Positions 1-6,237 of a stretch of DNA of 16,322 nucleotides are shown here, piece by piece. Within the stretch, counting starts at the first letter, position 1, and each line of letters begins with the position of its first letter. Source of the DNA: JAJPXI01 sp045602885 (GTDB lineage Bacteria; Bacillota; Clostridia; Oscillospirales; Oscillospiraceae); contig JAZSCJ010000084.1 of assembly GCA_045602885.1 (NCBI GenBank), forward strand, positions 1 through 16,322, written 5' to 3'. The position numbers and the translations under genes were made by a program. The notes beneath the pieces are model-generated. The model saw nothing but the letters and a program-made list of their open reading frames with translations, did not search any database and had not been told where the DNA came from.

Positions 1-80
1 AGAAAGCTGGCCAGCACCGCCCCCAGCACAAAGGCCAGGGTCAGGAGGTAGCCGGTGAGAAAGGGGTTTAGGTTCAACAT
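1..80 (-). CDS. pilD: Prepilin peptidase PilD, N-terminal fragment (gene runs off left edge)
   Basis: Only the first 26 codons are inside the window. They begin MLNLNPFLTG and form a hydrophobic segment that ends in a Gly-Ala-Val-Leu-Ala-Ser-Phe stretch. This resembles the first membrane helix of type IV prepilin peptidases, where a GxxxGSFLN-like motif precedes the cytoplasmic zinc-binding loop. GGAGG lies 6 bases before the ATG, which supports this start. The gene begins 32 bases after the stop of the small pilin gene, in the same operon. In the family this aspartyl membrane protease cuts the leader from prepilins and N-methylates the new first residue. The catalytic aspartates lie outside the window, so the call rests on the N-terminus and on context. 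Confidence 0.72.
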   Translation of the reverse strand, partial: MLNLNPFLTGYLLTLAFVLGAVLASF

Positions 81-112
81 AGGCTGCCTCCAAAGCGTTG
101 TTTTAGGTTGGA

Positions 113-517
113 TTAGGTACCGCCACCAGCACCGCCACCAGCGCCACCAGCGCCAGCACCGGTTTCCCAAGTAAGGTTAGTCACCATACCGTTGCTATCA
201 ATCGTAATCTTAATGCACTTATCCTTGTTGGTATCAGACTTACCATAGCCGGTGGTGACGCTACCATAAAGCTTACCGTCTGCTGCATTGTAATACTGCG
301 TACCGGTCGTGCCATCGGTCAAATATGCCGTGAGCGCGGCTGCCTTGGCGGCACGCTCGTTGGCGGCGTCGGTAGCTTCCTTAGCCTTGTTCATCTGGCC
401 ACTGAAGGTGGGGATGGACACGGCGATCAGGATGACGATGATGGCCACGACGACCAGCATCTCCATCAGGGTGAAGCCCTTCTGGCTCTTGAGGCGGTTT
501 TTCAGGTTCTTGCACAT
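113..517 (-). CDS. pilA: Small type IV prepilin, probable major pilin, with Gly/Ala-rich C-terminal tail
   Basis: A 134-residue prepilin with a basic leader that ends at Gly14, followed by Phe-Thr-Leu-Met-Glu. Glu is at +5 and Pro at +22 of the mature chain, the classic class III signal and curved N-terminal helix of type IVa pilins. The mature protein is about 120 residues, short for a pilin, and ends in about 15 Gly/Ala/Thr residues. An in-frame ATG at 541 exists, but it has no ribosome binding site and overlaps a putative promoter. The ATG at 517 has AGGAG 6 bases upstream and is preferred. The gene follows pilC after a 78-base gap and precedes pilD. Its position and simple form suggest it is the main shaft subunit. 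This is inferred, since the four other pilin-like genes lie at the operon's front. Confidence 0.85.
   Translation of the reverse strand: MCKNLKNRLKSQKGFTLMEMLVVVAIIVILIAVSIPTFSGQMNKAKEATDAANERAAKAAALTAYLTDGTTGTQYYNAADGKLYGSVTTGYGKSDTNKDKCIKITIDSNGMVTNLTWETGAGAGGAGGGAGGGT
119..160 (-). repeat. Short in-frame repeat encoding the Gly/Ala tail of the small pilin
   Basis: On the plus strand the 12-mer ACCGCCACCAGC occurs twice in tandem (119-130, 131-142). A 9-base partial copy (143-151) and a diverged copy (152-160) follow. All units are multiples of three, so gain or loss would change the length of the pilin's C-terminal tail without breaking the frame. Confidence 0.7.
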
Positions 518-539
518 GGGGATCTCCTTCTTTCTTTTC

Positions 540-568
540 ATTTTATAATATATTCAACAACGGCGCAA
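540..568 (-). promoter_or_regulatory. Possible internal promoter for the small pilin gene
   Basis: In the 78-base gap after pilC the minus strand carries TTGCGC (563-568), a 17-base spacer and TAAAAT (540-545). TATAAA at 542-547 is an alternative with a 15-base spacer. A start about 7 bases downstream would give a leader of roughly 15 bases before the ATG at 517. A dedicated promoter would let the shaft subunit be made in excess of the machinery. A small hairpin (ACGGC, loop, GCCGT; 560-573) overlaps the -35 region. The -35 is weak, so this is tentative. Confidence 0.35.
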
Positions 569-595
569 GCCGTAAGTTGACTTTGGATGACATTT

Positions 596-1792
596 TTACA
601 TATTTCCGTACATGCTGAACATGGGTGCATAGACTGCAAAGAGGATGAGCACCACGACAACGGCCAGGAAACCGATGATGGCCGGCTCCAGCATGGTCAC
701 GGCGCGGGCGGTGGCCACGTCGACCTCGTTATCGTAGTAAATGCCCACCGTTTCCAGGGTGGTTTCCAGCGTACCGGTGGCCTCACCCATGGCGACCATT
801 TCCAGCAGCAGCGAGGGGAAGTACTGACTCTTGCTCAGGCAGTTACCCAGGGTGCTGCCGCCCTCCACGCCGGTAATGGCCGAAAGCACATCGTTGCGCA
901 GAATGTAGTTGCCGATGGAGTTGCCGGCGGTTTCCATACAGCGCAGCATGGGCAGACCGGCGGCCAGCATCATGGACATGGTATGGGCAAACTGGCTGGC
1001 GGCCGACAGACGGATGATCTTACCACCCAACGGCAGCTTGAGCATCAAGGTGCCGAAAAAGATAGCGCCGTTGGTGGTCTTGGCGTAGGAACGGCAGAAG
1101 AACGCGATGATCGCAATGGCGATGAGCACAAATATGCCGTATTTTACGAAGAAGTTGGATATGGCCATAACCATGCGCGTGGGCAGGGGCAGCGCCACGC
1201 CCATAGACGCGAAGGAGGTGGTAAAGGCGGGCACGGCCACCACCATGATGATGATGACGACGATGATGGCCACCACCATAACGATACAGGGGTAGATCAT
1301 GGAACTGACGATCTTCTGGCCGCGCTTGGAGGAGCGATCATAGAAGCTGGACATGCGCTCAAAGGCCATGGCCAGATCGCCGCTTTCCTCGCCGGAGCGG
1401 ATGGTTTCAATGAAGGTCGTGGGAAACAGATCACCCCGGGCGATCAGCGCGGCGGAAAGACTGCGGCCCATGGACACGTCACGGGAAACCTCCCACAGGA
1501 TCTGGCTGAGGTTTTTGTCCTCCACCTGTCCGGCCACCATGGTGACCGCCTGAACCAGAGGAACACCGGCGTTGAGAATGGTGGAAAAGCGGCTGCACAG
1601 CAGACTGAGCAGCTTGACCGAAACGCGGCGCAGCTTGCTCTTGTTTTCCTTGGTCTGGATCTCAGTCAGTTCCTCCAGGAAGGGGTACATCTGTTTTACG
1701 CGTGCGGCTGCCTCCACGTTGTCAATGGCTTCCATCATGCCCTTGACTACCTCACCGCTTTGGGAGCGGGCTGTATATCGAAAGCTTGGCAT
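596..1792 (-). CDS. pilC: Type IV pilus inner-membrane platform protein PilC (GspF family)
   Basis: A 398-residue protein, the usual length for PilC/GspF, with two copies of the T2SSF helical domain (about 63-185 and 265-385). Each copy carries the family signature around a Gly-Glu pair: IRSGEESGDL at 131-140 and VAMGEATGTL at 333-342. Strongly hydrophobic segments lie at about 166-190, 217-234 and 370-390. The ATG follows AGGAGGT at 7 bases and lies 21 bases after the pilT stop. In the family this protein sits in the cytoplasmic membrane, contacts the PilB/PilT hexamers and passes their rotation to pilin insertion or extraction. The very long isoleucine/valine run of the first membrane segment is notable but within family variation. 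Confidence 0.95.
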   Translation of the reverse strand: MPSFRYTARSQSGEVVKGMMEAIDNVEAAARVKQMYPFLEELTEIQTKENKSKLRRVSVKLLSLLCSRFSTILNAGVPLVQAVTMVAGQVEDKNLSQILWEVSRDVSMGRSLSAALIARGDLFPTTFIETIRSGEESGDLAMAFERMSSFYDRSSKRGQKIVSSMIYPCIVMVVAIIVVIIIMVVAVPAFTTSFASMGVALPLPTRMVMAISNFFVKYGIFVLIAIAIIAFFCRSYAKTTNGAIFFGTLMLKLPLGGKIIRLSAASQFAHTMSMMLAAGLPMLRCMETAGNSIGNYILRNDVLSAITGVEGGSTLGNCLSKSQYFPSLLLEMVAMGEATGTLETTLETVGIYYDNEVDVATARAVTMLEPAIIGFLAVVVVLILFAVYAPMFSMYGNM

Positions 1793-1813
1793 CCTGCCAC
1801 CTCCTTAGGAAAA

Positions 1814-2872
1814 TTAGATTTTTTGTCTGGTCACGCCGAACATATCGCTCGACTTGACGGGATCGAGTTGAAGGGATGCCGCGGTTTCCGGATTGATCAA
1901 ACCCGACCGGGCCAGCTGGCTGATGGCATTCTCCATGGTGATGCCGCCCACGGCAGCCGAAGTCTGAATGCTGTTGATGATCTGATGGGTCTTGCCCTCT
2001 CGGATCAGATTTCGGATGGCGTGATCCACGATCATGACTTCACAGGCCGCCACACGGCCGCCGCCCACGCGGGGCAGCAACTGCTGGGAAACCACAGCGC
2101 GCAGGGTCATGGACAACTGCAGACGGATCTGGCGCTGGCGCTCTGCGGGGAAGATATCCACCATACGGTCCACGGCGTCGGCCGCCGAGTTGGTATGGAT
2201 GGTACCAAAGACCAGGTGACCGGTTTCAGCCGCGGTCAGCGCCGTTTCGATGGTGTCCAGGTCACGCATTTCGCCGACCAGAATGACGTCCGGGTCTTCA
2301 CGAAGGGCGGAACGCAGGCCGTTGGAGAAGCTTGCGGTGTCCTTGCCGATCTCACGCTGGTTGATGACGCACATCTCGGGAACGTAAACGTATTCGATGG
2401 GGTCCTCCAGCGTGATGATGTGCTTTTTGGATTCCCGATTGTTACGGTTGAGGATGGCCGCCAGCGTGGTGGACTTACCGGAACCGGTTTCGCCGGTGAT
2501 CAGCACCAGACCGTTGCGGTAGCCCGCGAAGCGGGACATGACGGGCGGCAGACCCAGATCCTCCAACTGAGGAATTTTATTGCTCAGGATACGAATGGCG
2601 GCGGAGATGACACCCTGCTGCCGGAACAGGTTGATACGGCAGCGGTGGCCACAGACGGTAGTAGCCAAGTCCACCTCGCCCACCCGCTCCAGTTCCTCCA
2701 TCTTTTCACCGGCCAGTTCCGAAGCACAGGCACGGCAGAAATCCGGGGTCGCGGCATGCTCGTCCAAGTCCTGCAGCACGCCGTCGATACGCAGACGGAT
2801 GGGGATACCGGATACGATATGTACGTCCGATGCCCCTCGGTCAACGGCACTTTTAATAATTTCTCCTATCAT
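1814..2872 (-). CDS. pilT: Twitching motility retraction ATPase PilT
   Basis: A 352-residue secretion ATPase. It has the N-terminal PAS-like domain (SDVHIVSG near 15-22), Walker A GETGSGKST at 127-135, the Asp box TLEDPIEY at 154-161, Walker B with catalytic Glu in DVILVGE (195-201) and the His box TGHLVFGTIHT at 217-227. The PilT-specific AIRNLIRE motif at 285-292 separates it from PilB. It powers pilus disassembly and retraction. An upstream extension of the reading frame to 3121 overlaps pilB and is rejected. The ATG at 2872 starts the conserved domain, has GAGG 9 bases upstream and lies 10 bases after the pilB stop. Its place between pilB and pilC predicts that the pili are retractable. 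Confidence 0.96.
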   Translation of the reverse strand: MIGEIIKSAVDRGASDVHIVSGIPIRLRIDGVLQDLDEHAATPDFCRACASELAGEKMEELERVGEVDLATTVCGHRCRINLFRQQGVISAAIRILSNKIPQLEDLGLPPVMSRFAGYRNGLVLITGETGSGKSTTLAAILNRNNRESKKHIITLEDPIEYVYVPEMCVINQREIGKDTASFSNGLRSALREDPDVILVGEMRDLDTIETALTAAETGHLVFGTIHTNSAADAVDRMVDIFPAERQRQIRLQLSMTLRAVVSQQLLPRVGGGRVAACEVMIVDHAIRNLIREGKTHQIINSIQTSAAVGGITMENAISQLARSGLINPETAASLQLDPVKSSDMFGVTRQKI

Positions 2873-2882
2873 AGGTGTTTCC

Positions 2883-4586
2883 TCACAAATCGGTGGTACT
2901 GATGGCCCGGGCAACCTCGCCGGTGGTGGTGATGCCCTCCAGAACCAGATCGCGGCAGTTGCACACGATGGGCAGGAAGCCGGACGCTTCGATGGCTCGG
3001 TCCAGCGCGGCGGCGTCGGAATCGACAATGGCACGCTTGATGGCGCTGGTAAACACCAACAGCTCAAACACGGCAATACGGCCGCGATAGCCGGTTTTGA
3101 AACACTCGGGGCAACCCTCACCTTTGTAGAAGGTGATCGGTTGGCCGTTGTTTTTCATTTGCAGCAAAGCCAACTCGCTCTCGTCCGGGGTATAGGGCTT
3201 GCGACAATGGGGGCAAATGCGCCGCACCAGTCGCTGGCTGATGATTCCCTTGACCGAGCTGGCGATCAAGTACGGCTCAACACCGATACCCAACAGACGG
3301 TCAATGGAGCTTTTTGCATTGTTGGTATGGATGGTGGAAATCACCAAGTGGCCGGTCAAGGCGGCACGCATGGCGATCTGGGCGGTTTCGTTGTCACGAA
3401 TCTCGCCCACGCCGATGATGTCGGGGTCCTGACGCAGAACGGCGCGCAGCGTGTTGGCGAAGGTAATGCCGGCCTTTTCGTTGATCTGCACCTGGTTGAC
3501 GCCGTCAAGGTTATACTCCACCGGGTCTTCCAGCGTGATCAGATTGACGCTCTCACTGTTCAGATTGCGTATCATGGTATACATGGTGGACGACTTACCG
3601 GAACCGGTGGGGCCAACCACCAGCAGCACGCCATCGCTGTTGTTGTGGACCAGCTGCTTGAATCGCGTCAGATTGGTGCCACGCAGACCGATACCTTCCA
3701 TGGTCAGCATGGAGGCTTCCTTTTTCAGCAGTCGCAGAACCACTTTCTCACCGTAAATGGTGGGCATAGTGGAAACACGAAGGTCGATTTCTCCCTGCTG
3801 AGAGCGGAAGTTGATACGGCCGTCCTGCGGCACACGCCGCTGGGCAATGTCCATGTCAGACATGATCTTCAGTCGGCTGATCACGGAATCCTGCATCTCG
3901 GTCGGAACATCCAGAATTTCACGCAGCACGCCGTCGATGCGCATACGCACTACAAAGCGTGTTTCGCGCGGCTCCATGTGGATATCGCTGGCATTCTCGC
4001 TCACCGCACGGGTGATGATGGAGTTGACCAGACGGATGGTGGGCGCCGAGTTGGTGTCGTCCTCTACCACGGCTTTGGCCTTGGCATCGGCCTGCGCCGC
4101 GCGCTCGTTACCCACCGGGGTAACCAGACGCATTTCCTCGATGGCTCGGTTGGCACCCTCGTTGCTGTACAGATTCGTTACCGCACGCTCGGCAGCGGAC
4201 GCGGTAGCGATCATGGGAATGACTTTCTTGCGCGTAGCCGCCTGCACTTCTTCGATGGCGTAGAAGTTCAGCGGGTCAGCCATAGCCAAATGCAAACCCT
4301 CACGGGTCACCTTGACCGGCACGACCGTGTGCTTCTTTGCAAGGTTTTTGGGCAACACCTGCGCCATTTCCGAAGAAATGACGGTATTGCTCAAGTCAAT
4401 ATACTCAACGCCCAACTGCATTTGCAGCGTATCGATCAACTGGCGCTCGGTAATCACGCCGTTTTCAATCAACAGCGCGCCCAATCGCTTACCCGTTGTA
4501 CGCTGATCCTGCAGCGCCTGCTCCAGTTGTTCGTTTGTAATAACGCCGCCGGTTACAAGCAAATCACCTAAGCGCAAGTATTTCAT
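2883..4586 (-). CDS. pilB: Type IV pilus extension ATPase PilB with N-terminal MshEN c-di-GMP-binding domain
   Basis: A 567-residue GspE/PilB ATPase. Residues 5-28 and 34-57 are two MshEN half-motifs, each starting RLG with Gly at +9, Leu at +16 and +20 and Gln at +23, separated by 5 residues. This arrangement is known to bind c-di-GMP. The catalytic half has Walker A GPTGSGKS (325-332), Asp box TLEDPVEY (351-358), Walker B with Glu395, His box TGHLVISTIHTN (411-422) and a zinc-binding CPHC...CPEC set (Cys458, 461, 492, 495) typical of extension ATPases. The start at 4586 has GGGAGGT upstream, encoded by the last codons of the preceding pilin, whose TAG is 2 bases away. An in-frame ATG at 4655 would overlap that gene and is rejected. 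It drives pilus assembly from the cytoplasmic face. Confidence 0.96.
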   Translation of the reverse strand: MKYLRLGDLLVTGGVITNEQLEQALQDQRTTGKRLGALLIENGVITERQLIDTLQMQLGVEYIDLSNTVISSEMAQVLPKNLAKKHTVVPVKVTREGLHLAMADPLNFYAIEEVQAATRKKVIPMIATASAAERAVTNLYSNEGANRAIEEMRLVTPVGNERAAQADAKAKAVVEDDTNSAPTIRLVNSIITRAVSENASDIHMEPRETRFVVRMRIDGVLREILDVPTEMQDSVISRLKIMSDMDIAQRRVPQDGRINFRSQQGEIDLRVSTMPTIYGEKVVLRLLKKEASMLTMEGIGLRGTNLTRFKQLVHNNSDGVLLVVGPTGSGKSSTMYTMIRNLNSESVNLITLEDPVEYNLDGVNQVQINEKAGITFANTLRAVLRQDPDIIGVGEIRDNETAQIAMRAALTGHLVISTIHTNNAKSSIDRLLGIGVEPYLIASSVKGIISQRLVRRICPHCRKPYTPDESELALLQMKNNGQPITFYKGEGCPECFKTGYRGRIAVFELLVFTSAIKRAIVDSDAAALDRAIEASGFLPIVCNCRDLVLEGITTTGEVARAISTTDL

Positions 4587-4588
4587 AT

Positions 4589-5137
4589 CTAACCTCCCGG
4601 AGCAGGTGGTGGTGCTACAACAATTTCGTTGATGGGACGGAATGACACCGTGCAATTTCTCGTTGCGCCATTTGCCTTGGTGCCCCGAATCACATAGTCG
4701 ATGGTAAAAACATTCCCATCAAAGGTCACATTCCAGCTATCCAGAGAAAGCGTATCTCCGTATACCTTTTCACCCAACACGGGGTAGGATGTACCGCTAA
4801 TGGTCTTGGTTAAATAATAATTGGTTGCGTCCTTACTGTCCAGCTTTAATTCCACCACGACGGAGGAAGTGCTTCCGGTCGTACGCGTAGAAAAGCTTGT
4901 AACGTTTCCACTTCCATCCTGCGCCACGCCGGCTGCATGGCGAAGCAGATCGCCCACCGCAAGGTTGAGCATGCTTTCCAGATGCTGGCTGTCACTTTGG
5001 AACATGGTGCGCTGATAATTGGCGCTAACCAGTCCCATTGCGGAACCGCAAACCGCGGACAGAAGAAGCAGTATAATCACACAGCACAGAAGTTCCACCA
5101 TGGTCAGGCCGCGGTTACTTTTCAGCTTCTTTCTCAT
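4589..5137 (-). CDS. Minor prepilin, PilW/GspJ-like, 182 aa
   Basis: The leader MRKKLKSNRG is followed by Leu-Thr-Met-Val-Glu, so there is a cleavage Gly at 10 and Glu at +5, then a hydrophobic helix (about 11-34). The soluble part is Ser/Thr- and Val-rich and likely mostly beta. The protein ends in a Pro/Gly tail (APPPAPGG) whose GGA GGT codons form the ribosome binding site of pilB, 2 bases after the stop. The start codon overlaps the stop of the preceding pilin gene by 4 bases (ATGA), with GGGGAG 9 bases upstream. Position and size resemble the PilW/GspJ slot of minor pilin sets that prime assembly at the tip. The subtype is inferred from order and not from recognisable sequence. Confidence 0.85.
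   Translation of the reverse strand: MRKKLKSNRGLTMVELLCCVIILLLLSAVCGSAMGLVSANYQRTMFQSDSQHLESMLNLAVGDLLRHAAGVAQDGSGNVTSFSTRTTGSTSSVVVELKLDSKDATNYYLTKTISGTSYPVLGEKVYGDTLSLDSWNVTFDGNVFTIDYVIRGTKANGATRNCTVSFRPINEIVVAPPPAPGG
4592..4598 (-). promoter_or_regulatory. pilB ribosome binding site inside the pilin C-terminal codons
   Basis: GGGAGGT lies 5 bases before the pilB ATG. It is read as the final Gly-Gly codons and preceding base of the minor pilin, so the Gly-Gly tail and the Shine-Dalgarno sequence are the same bases. This predicts translational coupling. Confidence 0.8.
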
Positions 5138-5451
5138 GGGCCCACGCTCCCCTTTTGGTAGGACGCAAACCGATCGTTTCCGTACACATCAATGTCAGCC
5201 GTGTAAGTTTTTATGCTGCCGTCATGCTTGTATGTAAAGGTTACTTCCTTTACTTCCGGCGTACCTGTATGGCTTTCGGCAACCGACAGGTCAGCATTAA
5301 ACTGTGCGTCTGCCTCATCGTTGGCATCGTTGATGCGCGAAGCAGCCGTCAGTCCGCCGGCCAGCAGCATGATCGAAAGAGTGCAGATCAGCAGGGCAGT
5401 CAGCGTTTCCACCATCGACTCGCCCCGGTTGGAGGTCAGTTTCCGTTTCAT
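5134..5451 (-). CDS. Minor prepilin, PilV/GspI-like, 105 aa
   Basis: A short prepilin with leader MKRKLTSNRG, then Glu-Ser-Met-Val-Glu, giving Glu at +5, and a hydrophobic helix of about 20 residues. The first mature residue is Glu instead of the common Phe/Leu/Met, which is unusual. The soluble domain is only about 70 residues, with a Lys/Thr-rich beta-like stretch. The start has GGAGGA 6 bases upstream, encoded by the Gly tail of the preceding gene, and the stop overlaps the next start as ATGA. By size and place it fits a PilV/GspI-like minor pilin of the initiating tip complex. That family call is inferred, since only the N-terminal signature is recognisable. Confidence 0.82.
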   Translation of the reverse strand: MKRKLTSNRGESMVETLTALLICTLSIMLLAGGLTAASRINDANDEADAQFNADLSVAESHTGTPEVKEVTFTYKHDGSIKTYTADIDVYGNDRFASYQKGSVGP

Positions 5452-5454
5452 TTC

Positions 5455-6213
5455 TTATCCTCCCCCACCGGCGCCTTCCAGACTTCCCTTGATCAGCGTC
5501 GGCTCACCCCAGGTTATCGTGAAGGTCTTTGTATATTTGGTATCCAGATAGGTGACGTCTACTTCTTCCTTGGTAAGGGATCCGTCGCCGTTGGTCACCC
5601 ATTGCTCTTTTGTGGCCGTGCACTCAATCTCTTCCGAGGTTTCTTCCACGTTCCAGGCTCCTTTCACGGAAAGAGTCACGGTGTAATCGGAATTGTCCAG
5701 CACATTAGCTTGTGAAAAAATCAGTTCTAATACATAACAGTTATTTGTGCTGTCAAAATAGATGGAACAAACGCATTCTACTTCGTCCAGCCGTGGATCA
5801 TCGGTGGTAATCTTGACGGTTTCGGAAAATCCCGTACCCACTAGGGGCTGGCCGGGCGACCAGCTGGCCTTGTTGCAGGCATCTTCCAGCAGATCACCCA
5901 GCACGCCGGTCAGCGTAGCGGAGGAAACAAATCCATCGTAAACGGTATCCGGGTCACCGCACTCATGCACTTCCCTGTAGTCCTTACCAACGTAAACCTT
6001 CCCGTCCAGCTCCTCTGCCGCCAATTGGGCGGCAGAGGACACGACCAGATAGCCGCGCTGCTGCTGGGTATCTCGATTGACGTTGCGGTTGGCACCCGTG
6101 GCCGCCGCAAACAGCGTGGTGGATGCCACCATCGAGCAAATGAGCATAATGCCCAGTGCAAAGAGCATAGACACCCCGGAATTGCTTTTCAGTTTTCTGA
6201 TCACATTCTTCAA
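5455..6213 (-). CDS. Pilin-like protein lacking Glu5, PilX/GspK-like, 252 aa, TTG start
   Basis: The leader ends KSNSG and is followed by Val-Ser-Met-Leu-Phe, so the +5 residue is Phe where other pilins have Glu. A hydrophobic helix covers about 14-37. A hydrophobic mature start without Glu5 is characteristic of PilX/GspK-type subunits, which can sit at the very tip because they need no Glu5 contact with a subunit above. The start is TTG at 6213 with GGAGGG 7 bases upstream; the nearest ATG (6206) is out of frame and is followed at once by a stop. A GTG at 6204 is a weaker option. The protein ends in GAGGGG, whose codons give the ribosome binding site of the next gene. The soluble part contains several Cys residues and acidic stretches and matches no domain I recognise. 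Confidence 0.8.
   Translation of the reverse strand: MKNVIRKLKSNSGVSMLFALGIMLICSMVASTTLFAAATGANRNVNRDTQQQRGYLVVSSAAQLAAEELDGKVYVGKDYREVHECGDPDTVYDGFVSSATLTGVLGDLLEDACNKASWSPGQPLVGTGFSETVKITTDDPRLDEVECVCSIYFDSTNNCYVLELIFSQANVLDNSDYTVTLSVKGAWNVEETSEEIECTATKEQWVTNGDGSLTKEEVDVTYLDTKYTKTFTITWGEPTLIKGSLEGAGGGG
5458..5463 (-). promoter_or_regulatory. Ribosome binding site of the 105-aa pilin within the Gly tail codons
   Basis: GGAGGA is formed by the last two Gly codons and abuts the TAA stop. The next ATG is 6 bases after this site. It is the second case in the operon of a Gly tail doubling as a Shine-Dalgarno sequence. Confidence 0.75.
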
Positions 6214-6220
6214 GGTGTCA

Positions 6221-6226
6221 CCCTCC
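6221..6226 (-). promoter_or_regulatory. Ribosome binding site that fixes the TTG start
   Basis: GGAGGG lies 7 bases upstream of the TTG at 6213, in the 24-base gap after the giant pilin stop. No in-frame ATG lies near it, so it supports TTG initiation. Confidence 0.7.
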
Positions 6227-6237
6227 TGTTTGGTTGG

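Noticed and set aside
2873..3121. N-terminal extension of pilT by 83 codons
   Set aside because: It overlaps pilB in another frame, is not PilT-like, and the ATG at 2872 fits the family start and has a ribosome binding site.
587..4571. Two long plus-strand frames (771 and 663 codons) opposite pilC, pilT and pilB
   Set aside because: They lie antisense to conserved genes, have low-complexity His/Asp/Gly-rich translations and no start signals.
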